NCBI GenBank assembly: GCA_035485475.1
Contig: DATHOA010000044.1
Span: 1 to 16,235 of the forward strand
Direction of reading: 5' to 3'
Source: DAIDKA01 sp035485475
GTDB taxonomy: Bacteria; Pseudomonadota; Gammaproteobacteria; Steroidobacterales; Steroidobacteraceae
DNA: 16,235 bases
Part shown: piece by piece, positions 6,089-13,129 of the stretch
Position numbering within the stretch: position 1 is the first letter of the stretch
Layout: every line of letters starts with the position of its first letter
Made by a program: the position numbers and the translations under genes
The notes under the pieces: model-generated
What the model was told of the DNA's origin: nothing
Database searches by the model: none
What the model saw: the letters and a program-made list of their open reading frames with translations, nothing else

Positions 6089-7791
6089 CGGCGGCGCGCA
6101 ACCAGGCCATCAGAACGAGCGTCGGCTTCTACTCGGCCGCTGGTCCACGTCCCAACAATCAGGATTTCGCCGGGGCGGTATTCGGGGCTGACCTCCCCGA
6201 ACCCCGCCGCGATGTCGTCGCGGCGCTCGCCGATGGCATCGGCAGCGCCAAGGGTGGTCGCGTCGCCGCTGAAACCGCGGTGCGGGGCTTTCTCGATGGA
6301 ATGTGCGATCTTCCCGAAAGCACCGAGGTGCAGCGCGCCGCGGCGCGGGTCCTGGATGCACTCAATGCCTGGATGCATTCCCAGGGCACCCGGGACCCGA
6401 GCCTGGCCGGAATGGGCTGCACCTTTACCGCGCTGGTGCTGCGTGGCCGCCTGGCGCACGTTGTCCACATCGGTGACTCGCGCGCCTATCGACTCAGCGG
6501 CGACCGCCTCACACAGCTGACGACCGATCACGCGCGCGTAACTGGCACGGATCACTCAACCACTTTGTACCGGGCGCTGGGCGTGGAATCCGCGCTTCGC
6601 CTGGAATACACCGCCCTGCCGATGGCGCGTCACGATCGGTTTGTGCTGTGCACGGACGGCCTGTACGGATGGGTGACCGATGAGACCATCGCCGATATCC
6701 TCAGTGAGCGCTCAGCCCCGGCCGATACGGCCCGCGCCTTGGTCAAGATCGCGATTGAATCGGGAACCCGTGACAACTGCACCGCGTTGGTCCTCGATGT
6801 CCTGGAACTTCCCACCGCAGAACTGTCGACTCTGGCCACGGCCACGCCACTGCCGATCATCCCGGTGCCGCAGGGCGGCGAGACACTCGATGGCTTCGTG
6901 CTCAAGACTTTGCTCTCCGATGGGCGCTATGCGCGCTTGTTCGCGGCCACTGACGAAGTCGAGGGCGGTGACGTCGTCCTGAAGTTCCCGAAGCCGCAGG
7001 CCAGTGAAGATGCCGAGCTGCGTGGCGCCTTCGAGCGCGAAGCCTGGGTGGGCACACGGGTGCACAGCCCGGGTCTGGGTCGAATCATCGAACTGGCGCA
7101 GGGGCGGCAGTCCTGTCTGTATACCGTCATGCCGCTGTACGTAGGCGAGCTCCTCGAGACGCGGCTGACCCGCCCGCCATCCGTGGGACTCGAGCAAGGT
7201 CGCGACATCACCATCCGGCTCGCCGGGGCGGTTGCGACTCTTCATCGCGATGGCATCATCCACCGGGACATCAAGCCGGACAACGTGATCCTCGAGCAGG
7301 ACGGCGCGCTCAAGCTCATCGATCTTGGCGCGGTTCGTATCCGCGGGCTCGAAGACTCATCGCCCGAGCGGATTCCGGGGACGCAGGCCTATGTGGCACC
7401 CGAAATGTTCACGGGCGAACCGGGTAACGAGGCGACCGATATCTACGCCTTGGGGGTCACGATGTTTCGCACCTACACCGGGGAGTTCCCCTACGGAAAC
7501 TCTGATGCAACGAGCTGTGCGAGTCGCGATCGCCCGCTCGATCTCACCGTGTTGCGTCCCGATTTGCCGGCATGGCTGCAGGCAACCCTCGGGCGCGCGA
7601 TCGCCCGTGAACCGGCGCAACGATTTCGCGACATGGGTGAATTCGCAGCCGAAATGGCGGCTGGCCCGGCGCGCGCACCGTTGCTGACGCGCCGCTCCCG
7701 GACACTTTACGAGCGCTACCCCCTGCGATTCTGGCAGGCGCTCGCCGCCATGCTCGCACTGGCGCTGCTGGTCTCGCTGCTTCGACGTTGA
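6085..7791 (+). CDS. bifunctional PP2C-type phosphatase / Ser-Thr protein kinase, membrane-anchored
   Basis: One 568-residue chain carries both opposing activities. The N-terminal PP2C domain (about 10-240) keeps its metal-binding and core motifs: Asp27 in NNQDF, Asp50-Gly51 in LADGIG, GDSRAYR at 130-136, Asp191 in CTDGL and Asp230-Asn231 in RDNCT. The kinase domain (about 268-525) has Lys300 in VVLKF, a helix-C Glu in FEREAW, the catalytic loop HRDIKPDN from His393 with Asp395, DLG at 413 in place of DFG, and APE ending at Glu440. The Gly-rich loop is degenerate (LLSDGRYARLF). A single hydrophobic helix at about 547-565 anchors the C-terminus, so both domains face the cytoplasm. The start is TTG, overlapping the TGA of the secreted protein. 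Such fusions are known from nitrate-assimilation clusters (for example PA1782 of Pseudomonas aeruginosa), and here the gene stands beside amt. Confidence 0.93.
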   Translation: MTAARNQAIRTSVGFYSAAGPRPNNQDFAGAVFGADLPEPRRDVVAALADGIGSAKGGRVAAETAVRGFLDGMCDLPESTEVQRAAARVLDALNAWMHSQGTRDPSLAGMGCTFTALVLRGRLAHVVHIGDSRAYRLSGDRLTQLTTDHARVTGTDHSTTLYRALGVESALRLEYTALPMARHDRFVLCTDGLYGWVTDETIADILSERSAPADTARALVKIAIESGTRDNCTALVLDVLELPTAELSTLATATPLPIIPVPQGGETLDGFVLKTLLSDGRYARLFAATDEVEGGDVVLKFPKPQASEDAELRGAFEREAWVGTRVHSPGLGRIIELAQGRQSCLYTVMPLYVGELLETRLTRPPSVGLEQGRDITIRLAGAVATLHRDGIIHRDIKPDNVILEQDGALKLIDLGAVRIRGLEDSSPERIPGTQAYVAPEMFTGEPGNEATDIYALGVTMFRTYTGEFPYGNSDATSCASRDRPLDLTVLRPDLPAWLQATLGRAIAREPAQRFRDMGEFAAEMAAGPARAPLLTRRSRTLYERYPLRFWQALAAMLALALLVSLLRR

Positions 7792-7822
7792 CCTCCACGG
7801 CCAACGCACCACCGGGCTGTAC

Positions 7823-8980
7823 CTACGGTGCGGGCGCGGGCTGCAGGTGCGATCCAACGACCTCCACGTCCACGCGTCGATCCGGCTGCAGACAGGCGAT
7901 CAGTTCAGGGGTTCGCCGCTGGCCCTTGCACTCATCGGGCTTGGTGACCGGGTCTGATCCGTCAGCGCCTTGCGCCATGATCTTCGCTTCGGGGATTCCC
8001 GCAGTTTCGATCAAGTAGGACTTTACGGCCTCGGCCCGGCGCGTTGACAGCTTCAGGTTGTATGCACGTGATCCGATCCTGTCGGCGTATCCGGTGACCG
8101 TGATGACATCGAACTGGTCGCCGCGCAGCTCCGCGGCGAAGGTGTCGAGCCCCTGCTTGCCCGCGGGTTTGATGACTGACTTGTCGAAATCAAAGAGCGA
8201 GTCTGCCGAGAAACTCACGCGCTTGCGCGAGGGTGGCGGGGGTGGTGGCGGCGGGGGCGGCGGCGGCGGCGCGGGCTCGACTGCTGCTACCGGCGGCGGC
8301 GGTGGTGGCGGTGGTGGTGGCGGGGGTGGTGACGTGGCGCCGAATCGATACAGGACACCGAGCGTGAACAGATCGACATCGCCCAGATGGCCCACGGCAT
8401 CATCGACCCGATAGCGCTCCGCCTCGGCACGTACACCCCAGGATCGGGTTATCGCGTACTGCAGACCCGCACCGAACTTGTAGTTGGCCGCGTGCCGGCT
8501 GCGATCGGGATCCGGCACGACCACGGACCCGGAGCCTGCGAAGGTGTCTGTGGCAAATGCGTAGTTCACCCCGATGCGCGCGAAAGCCGCGAACTTTTCC
8601 GTGAACGGCAGCAGGCCGACCAGGTCGAAGTTGGCGCCGCGCAGCCTGATGTCGCCCTTCAATGCGCCCGGAGGCAGGGTGTCGGCGGTAAATCCGAATT
8701 TGCCCAGATCAAAATAACCGCTCTCCAGGGCCAGGTACTTGTCGATCTGATAGCCGCCGAATGCTTTGAAACCGAAATGGTGGTCATCATCGTTGATGGC
8801 CGTAGTCTGGAATCCCTCGGCCAGCAGACCGCTCATGATTCGGGGGTCGTCAATTCTTGCCAATGACCCACCCGCGTTGGCCCCGATGTACCAGCCGGAG
8901 TCATCCGCCCTGGCAAACGGGCTGACGATCATGGCGAGCGTCGCGACACCCAGCATTGCAGAGGCTCTCGATAATTTCAC
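7823..8980 (-). CDS. OmpA-family outer-membrane protein with two polyproline linkers
   Basis: I start at GTG 8980, because GGAG lies six bases upstream; a GTG at 8995 is in frame but has no such site. The 385-residue product has a Sec signal peptide ending ARA at residue 25. A beta-barrel domain follows (to about 214) with alternating aromatic strands and an OmpA/Omp25-like start (WYIGANAGGSLA). Next come two runs of 13 prolines (218-230 and 238-250) separated by VAAVEPA. The C-terminal OmpA domain (about 254-378) contains FDFDKSVIKP and TGYADRIGS, then NLKLSTRRAEAVKSYL. These include the Asp and Arg expected to bind diaminopimelate in peptidoglycan. The protein should link outer membrane and cell wall. 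It lies 34 bases after the ice-binding-like lipoprotein gene and converges on the phosphatase-kinase gene with a 31-base gap. Confidence 0.9.
   Translation of the reverse strand: MKLSRASAMLGVATLAMIVSPFARADDSGWYIGANAGGSLARIDDPRIMSGLLAEGFQTTAINDDDHHFGFKAFGGYQIDKYLALESGYFDLGKFGFTADTLPPGALKGDIRLRGANFDLVGLLPFTEKFAAFARIGVNYAFATDTFAGSGSVVVPDPDRSRHAANYKFGAGLQYAITRSWGVRAEAERYRVDDAVGHLGDVDLFTLGVLYRFGATSPPPPPPPPPPPPPVAAVEPAPPPPPPPPPPPPPSRKRVSFSADSLFDFDKSVIKPAGKQGLDTFAAELRGDQFDVITVTGYADRIGSRAYNLKLSTRRAEAVKSYLIETAGIPEAKIMAQGADGSDPVTKPDECKGQRRTPELIACLQPDRRVDVEVVGSHLQPAPAP
8231..8329 (-). repeat. two GC-rich codon runs encoding 13 prolines each
   Basis: On the coding strand each run is 13 consecutive CCN codons, at 8329-8291 and 8269-8231, separated by 21 bases encoding VAAVEPA. 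The codons within a run are mixed (CCA, CCC, CCG), so the run is not a pure trinucleotide repeat, but it is slippage-prone and strongly strand-asymmetric (almost only G and T/C-poor on the plus strand). Ribosomes are known to stall on runs this long without elongation factor P. Confidence 0.9.
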
Positions 8981-9014
8981 GGTTTTCTCCAGCACGATAT
9001 GCGTTGCTTAGGCA

Positions 9015-10970
9015 CTACGGGGCGGGCACGTTGATGACCGTGTCGACCACCGTGACCGATGCGTTCAACGACATAGCCCGGCCGTTGAGGGTCACCACGG
9101 CGACACTGCCAACCGTCGAGATGGCGATTTTCGCCTGGGCAATGATGGTGCCCACCATGGTGCCGCCGCCGCCGGCGTTGATCGTGGCGGCAGAGCCGAC
9201 TTGCCAGAACACGTTCTTGGCCTGGGCGCCACCGGCCAGGATGATGCTCTGCGGGGCCGCGGCTCCCGGGCCACCCACAGTGAGCGTGGTGGGAATCTGG
9301 AACACCCACACCGCATTGGCATTGCCGCCGGCGTCGAGGGTCAGATTGCCTCCCTCTATCAGGATTCCTGCCGCAGCCGTGTAGACCCCGGGTGCGAGCG
9401 TAATTCCCCCGAGATTGCCAGCAGGAGCTGCCCCGGGCGGCAGGTTCGTCATCGCCGTATACGCTGTTTGTGCATCGGCCAAAGCCTTATCCGCGATGAG
9501 GCAATTGGGCGCACTCTCGGTGGTGGTGGGTCCGGTGGTGGAATTGGTGCAGCTGTAGATCGTCCCGTTCACGGCGCCGATATTCGCCGGAGTTTCGGTA
9601 TAGACATCCCCGGGCGTATCGTGGAATCCGGTAAGCGCCGAGGTGACCGTCGCGGTGGTGCCCAGATTGCCATTGATCTCGGTCAGGGTTCCGGTGTTGG
9701 TCATGCCGGCGGTACCGGCAACATCCCCGTAGGTCGACACGGTGCCGAGGACCACGGGTGGCTGGCAGTTTCCGGTCGCGGCGCCCGCGGTAAATGTCCA
9801 GGTGGCGTTGTTCAGCATGTCATCCGCCGGTATCGCAAGATCCTTCACACCGTTGGCGCCACCGACAATTTTGACCGAGTACATGCCGGGGGCCAGCGCG
9901 CTCTGTGGCGTAAACGTCGCAATCTTGCCCGTGGCCGCATCCAGCGCCACGGATGCCGCAGTGATGGAGGTCACCGCCGGGGAAGGCCCGGTTACCATAA
10001 AGTTCGCGGCAGTGACGGTAGTGGGGTCCATCCGCAGACCTGCGCCCACACTGAAAGTCGCGCCGATGGCGGCGTTCGGACAAACGCCGGTTTGTCCGGC
10101 CGTGGGGCTGGTGGATTGAACCGTGACATTCGTCGGCGCGACGGCGGCCACGGTGCTGAAGGTCCACACATAGTTACTGGCGGCCGGCAGGGCCGCCTGA
10201 TTGCCCGCCAGGGCATTGCCCGTCAGATCCGTCGCCGCAGTAGTAATCGTCGCGGTATACGGCCCTGGAACGCTAAGCGGCGCCGTCGGCGTAAAGACGG
10301 CGGTGTCCGAGCCGGCCGCGTAGGTCACCGTACCTGTAGGCGAAACGCAAGGCGCCGCGCAGGTGACTGTAAAACTGGTGCCATTGATGGTGGCGACGGC
10401 CATCGACTCGGTGAAGGACGCGGAAATGGCCGTATTGACGGGTACGCCCGGAGTCGGACCCCCAGAGGTGGTGATGGGCGAGGTGACGGAGACTCTGGGT
10501 CGAGTGGTGTTCGCGGTAACGCCGGTCGTAAAACTCCAGGTGTAGGGAGTGACCAATTCCAGGCCCGTCGCAAGACTGCTGGCATTGGTGATGGTTGCCG
10601 TATAGAGCTGCAGCGGCGCCAGATTCGTCGTCAGTGAAAGTGTGGCATTCCTGCCCGCCGCATCAAGGGTCACCGTGCCGCTCGGATTGGTACACGGAGG
10701 TGTCGCCAGGCAGGTCAGTTTGAAGCTCGCCGCGCCAATCAGCGGCGCCATCGGCTCACTGAACTCGGCCGTCACCGCGGTATTGAGCGGCACGCCGGTG
10801 GCATTGTTGACCGGCGCCACGGCCGTCACCGCCGGCGGGGATGGCGCGACGTCGGCGACGCCGGTACCGAGAATGGGATCGCGATCGCCACCGCATCCTG
10901 CCAGCAACAGGCCCAGCAACAATGTCGAGATCCACGTCGAGCGTTTTGAAAGACCCAAGAATGCGGACAT
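9015..10970 (-). CDS. lipoprotein with Ig-like repeats and a C-terminal ice-binding-like (DUF3494) domain
   Basis: The 651-residue protein begins with a lipoprotein signal (basic K9-R10, then LLLGLLLAGC, Cys26), followed by Gly-Gly, which favours the outer membrane. Three bacterial Ig-like domains of the SbsA/Big_5 type follow at about 45-150, 157-272 and 279-395. Each opens with a P..G....T.....FS-like strand (for example NTAVTAEFSEPM) and closes with a W(S/T)F(S/T)T motif. The C-terminal 245 residues fit the DUF3494 ice-binding family. They contain TNTGTLTEINGNLG, GNLGGITLAPGVYTA, GGNANAVWVFQI, GAQAKNVFWQVGSAATI and TMVGTIIAQAKIAI, in the canonical order for this beta-solenoid fold. Related proteins bind ice or act as adhesins, so the actual activity is open. 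GGGAG lies ten bases before ATG 10970. It is the first gene of an operon with the OmpA-type gene. Confidence 0.9.
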   Translation of the reverse strand: MSAFLGLSKRSTWISTLLLGLLLAGCGGDRDPILGTGVADVAPSPPAVTAVAPVNNATGVPLNTAVTAEFSEPMAPLIGAASFKLTCLATPPCTNPSGTVTLDAAGRNATLSLTTNLAPLQLYTATITNASSLATGLELVTPYTWSFTTGVTANTTRPRVSVTSPITTSGGPTPGVPVNTAISASFTESMAVATINGTSFTVTCAAPCVSPTGTVTYAAGSDTAVFTPTAPLSVPGPYTATITTAATDLTGNALAGNQAALPAASNYVWTFSTVAAVAPTNVTVQSTSPTAGQTGVCPNAAIGATFSVGAGLRMDPTTVTAANFMVTGPSPAVTSITAASVALDAATGKIATFTPQSALAPGMYSVKIVGGANGVKDLAIPADDMLNNATWTFTAGAATGNCQPPVVLGTVSTYGDVAGTAGMTNTGTLTEINGNLGTTATVTSALTGFHDTPGDVYTETPANIGAVNGTIYSCTNSTTGPTTTESAPNCLIADKALADAQTAYTAMTNLPPGAAPAGNLGGITLAPGVYTAAAGILIEGGNLTLDAGGNANAVWVFQIPTTLTVGGPGAAAPQSIILAGGAQAKNVFWQVGSAATINAGGGGTMVGTIIAQAKIAISTVGSVAVVTLNGRAMSLNASVTVVDTVINVPAP

Positions 10971-11148
10971 TGATGTTTGCTCCCGTGGACGCTCTGCACA
11001 GCGCAGCTGAATTGATCGATACTGCGTGCAGCGGTAGGCAGAGTCGGATCTGAGTCTGGTCGTGAAGTCCAGCGCGCATGCGGCTCACGCGCTGCGCACT
11101 GTGTTCCGCTGCGGTGGGAAGTTCTGTACGGTAGGCAACATTCAGGGC
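10971..11148 (-). promoter_or_regulatory. leader and promoter region of the ice-binding-like/OmpA operon
   Basis: About 180 bases lie between the hairpin after the short-chain dehydrogenase gene and the ATG at 10970. They must hold the promoter of the lipoprotein-OmpA operon. I do not see a strong -35/-10 pair, and there is no plausible open reading frame with a ribosome binding site. The ribosome binding site of the lipoprotein gene is the GGGAG ten bases before its start. Confidence 0.3.
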
Positions 11149-11171
11149 AACAGGCGACCCTGGCGCCTGTT
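11149..11171 (-). terminator. hairpin directly after the dehydrogenase gene
   Basis: AACAGGCG (11149-11156) and CGCCTGTT (11164-11171) are perfect eight-base complements around a seven-base loop. The stem begins two bases beyond the TAG stop of the dehydrogenase gene. On the leftward strand it is followed by GCCCTGAATG rather than a U-tract, so it may be a weak or factor-assisted terminator or an mRNA end protector. Its position between two operons supports a boundary role. Confidence 0.45.
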
Positions 11172-11173
11172 TG

Positions 11174-12013
11174 CTACCCGATTCCGACCAGTGTCCTGCT
11201 CACTTGCCACAGCCGTTCTGCCGCCTGATCGTCCTGGGCGGCCGACGAGGGCTGCGTCAGCTTGCAGTCAATGTAGTAGCCACCGGATGCGCCTTGAACG
11301 TCCGCGCAACTCGCAAGATACACGAGGGTCTGTGCGCCTTTGCGCGGCGAGCGAATGAATGGTGACATCAAGCGGAAGATGCTTCTGGGAATGGCTCCCA
11401 TGTCGCGCGCAATGCTCGTTCGGACAAACCCCGGATGCAGGCAGGTAGCAGTCACCGCGGTGCCTTCGAGACGCTTCGCCAGGGCACGCGTGAACAGAAT
11501 GTTCGCCAGCTTTGATCTGCCGTAGGCGCCCATCCCCGAATATTTGCGCATCGTCTGCAGGTCGGCGAAATCAAGCATCGCGCCGCGATGCGCGTTCGAG
11601 GCGGTGGTGACGATGCGTGCCTGCGAAGCGCTTTTCAGGCAGTCCAGGAGCAGGTGTGTGAGCAGGAACGGTGCCAGGTGATTGACCGCGAAAGTCAGCT
11701 CGTACCCCTCCTTCGACACGGTACGGTTCACGAACATGCCGCCGGCATTGTTGATGAGCACATCGATATACGGGGTGCGCTGCATGACCGAGGCGGCAAG
11801 TCGCCGCACGTCGGCGAGCGAGCCGAAATCGGCAGGGAGAAATTCGATCGCCGGGTTTCGGCTGCGCGCTATGAGCTGTGCGACGGCGCGCGCTCCTTTG
11901 TCCGGATCGCGTCCGTGAATCAGCAGCCGCGCGCCCTGCAGCGCCAGAGCATGGGCGGTCTCCTTGCCGATTCCATCCGTTGCGCCAGTGATGACGCAGA
12001 CTCTGTCCTTCAC
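11174..12013 (-). CDS. short-chain dehydrogenase/reductase (retinol-dehydrogenase-like)
   Basis: The 279-residue enzyme has the classical Rossmann-fold SDR layout. The nucleotide-binding motif TGATDGIG is at residues 9-16, NNAG at 88-91, and the catalytic Asn111, Ser139 (TTASNA), Tyr164 and Lys168 (YGRSK) are all present. The wider pattern (VNHLAPFLLTHLLLD, then CLHPGFVRT) is that of the retinol dehydrogenase/WW-domain oxidoreductase-like branch, which oxidises alcohols or reduces carbonyls with NAD(P). The substrate is not predictable. The frame is open further upstream, but GTG 12013 is chosen because it overlaps the TGA of the aldo-keto reductase gene (GTGA) and starts immediately before the first Rossmann strand. 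No signal peptide is present, so it is cytoplasmic. A hairpin follows the stop codon. Confidence 0.9.
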   Translation of the reverse strand: MKDRVCVITGATDGIGKETAHALALQGARLLIHGRDPDKGARAVAQLIARSRNPAIEFLPADFGSLADVRRLAASVMQRTPYIDVLINNAGGMFVNRTVSKEGYELTFAVNHLAPFLLTHLLLDCLKSASQARIVTTASNAHRGAMLDFADLQTMRKYSGMGAYGRSKLANILFTRALAKRLEGTAVTATCLHPGFVRTSIARDMGAIPRSIFRLMSPFIRSPRKGAQTLVYLASCADVQGASGGYYIDCKLTQPSSAAQDDQAAERLWQVSRTLVGIG

Positions 12014-12939
12014 GGTCCGGGAAACGCTGCGGCCAATGTCTGCAGGTCCTGCGGCGTGAGTGCCACTGAAAGCGCCAGCGCATTTTCCTTGGCATGCGCG
12101 GGGGAGCCGGATTCGGGAATTGCGATGACTTTCCCGCTGCGGAGGACCCAGGCCAGCGCCACGGCGGCGGCCGAGCACTGGTGGGCAGCGCCGATCTGCG
12201 CCAGCGTGCTGTCACGTACCACCAGATTGTTATCGCCGCCGAGCGGAGAATACGCCATCACCGGCACATTGTGCTGCGTGCACCATGGCAGAACGTCACG
12301 CTCAATGCGGCGGTTGTGCAGACTGTAAGCGACCTGGTTCGTCGCGCAACGATCACCGCCCTTGACACGGAACAGATCCTGCATTTGACCCAGATCGAAG
12401 TTGGAAACGCCCCAGGCGCGAATCTTGCCTGCCGCGCGCAGTTGTTCGAAGGCCGCGACCACGCCGGAGAACTGTGCGCTGGGAACGGGCGAATGCAGCA
12501 GGTACAGATCGAAATGGTCGGTGGCGAGACGCGCGAGGCTGGCCTCGCAGGCTCGCGCGATACCATCACCAGAGACCTGGTCGGCCTCCACCTTGGTGAC
12601 CAGGAATATGCGATTGCGCTGACCGGCAATCACCCGACCAATGAATTGCTCGGAAGCGCCATCGCCGTAATTTCCCGACGTATCGATCAGCGTCATGCCG
12701 AGCGAAATACCGGTGCGTACCGCCTCTTCTTCGACCGCCGCTGGGTGCCTTCCCTGCCCCAGATGCCAGGCGCCCTGGCCAAGTGCCGGGACGGCAGTGC
12801 CGTCAGGAAACTGTACGGTACGCGCTGCGGCCGCTGATACCACACGCAATGAACCTAGGGCGGGTAACGCCAGGCCGATTGCCGCACAACGGGCACTGAA
12901 CTGGCGCCGGCTAAGCAAATGCTTGGATTTGGTGACCAT
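12010..12939 (-). CDS. aldo-keto reductase with a twin-arginine signal peptide
   Basis: The 309-residue protein starts with a Tat-type signal. SRRQFSARC carries the Arg pair at residues 11-12, and a hydrophobic stretch (AAIGLALPALGSL) ends at about AAAA (36-39). The rest is a TIM-barrel aldo-keto reductase with its complete catalytic tetrad: Asp86 and Tyr91 (LIDTSGNYG), Lys116 (LVTKVEA) and His149 (YLLHSPV). The C-terminal cofactor region includes VIAIPESGS. Export through Tat fits an enzyme that must fold around NADP(H) before crossing the membrane. I chose ATG 12939, with GGAG six bases upstream, over an in-frame ATG at 12951. The stop overlaps the start of the cytoplasmic dehydrogenase gene. 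Upstream, CATAAT at 12973-12968 is a good -10 candidate. The substrate is unknown. Confidence 0.9.
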   Translation of the reverse strand: MVTKSKHLLSRRQFSARCAAIGLALPALGSLRVVSAAAARTVQFPDGTAVPALGQGAWHLGQGRHPAAVEEEAVRTGISLGMTLIDTSGNYGDGASEQFIGRVIAGQRNRIFLVTKVEADQVSGDGIARACEASLARLATDHFDLYLLHSPVPSAQFSGVVAAFEQLRAAGKIRAWGVSNFDLGQMQDLFRVKGGDRCATNQVAYSLHNRRIERDVLPWCTQHNVPVMAYSPLGGDNNLVVRDSTLAQIGAAHQCSAAAVALAWVLRSGKVIAIPESGSPAHAKENALALSVALTPQDLQTLAAAFPGP

Positions 12940-12967
12940 CTGCCTCTCCATTCAAGCCTGTTCGTCA

Positions 12968-12973
12968 ATTATG
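12968..12973 (-). promoter_or_regulatory. candidate -10 box of the aldo-keto reductase operon
   Basis: CATAAT on the leftward strand matches the sigma-70 -10 consensus at five of six positions. It would place the transcript start about 22 bases before the ATG. CTGACA further upstream matches the -35 box but is 21 bases away, longer than usual, so the promoter would be weak or activator-dependent. Confidence 0.35.
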
Positions 12974-13069
12974 CACCCGATTGCCGCCGAGGAATGTCAG
13001 CGGTGCAGACGACCTGAGCAGTCAGTTGGATGCCTGGGCTTTGCCGCAAGGGTTGGCGGCTACGCTGAC

Positions 13070-13096
13070 GGCCCGCCACCCTGTTGGTGGCGGGCC
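13070..13096 (-). terminator. strong GC-rich hairpin after the phosphoesterase gene
   Basis: GGCCCGCCACC (13070-13080) and GGTGGCGGGCC (13086-13096) are perfect eleven-base complements around the five-base loop CTGTT. The stem lies 33 bases after the phosphoesterase stop codon. On the plus strand it is followed by ATTTGCTTCTTG, a loose U-rich tail. On the leftward strand the tail is GTCAGCG, so the best U-tract is on the strand without a gene. It probably ends leftward transcripts and shields the aldo-keto reductase promoter. Confidence 0.6.
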
Positions 13097-13129
13097 ATTT
13101 GCTTCTTGTTACCTGCGAAACGCGCCGGC

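Noticed and set aside
8228..8332. GGN-rich plus-strand tract resembling a glycine-rich protein or a G-quadruplex region
   Set aside because: The minus strand is coding (polyproline OmpA linker), so a glycine-rich protein is a shadow. G-quadruplex formation is possible but not demonstrable by reading.
9201..10637. A 478-codon rightward frame antisense to the ice-binding-like gene
   Set aside because: Gly/Arg-rich with no domain; the opposite strand encodes a lipoprotein with recognisable repeats and a DUF3494 domain.
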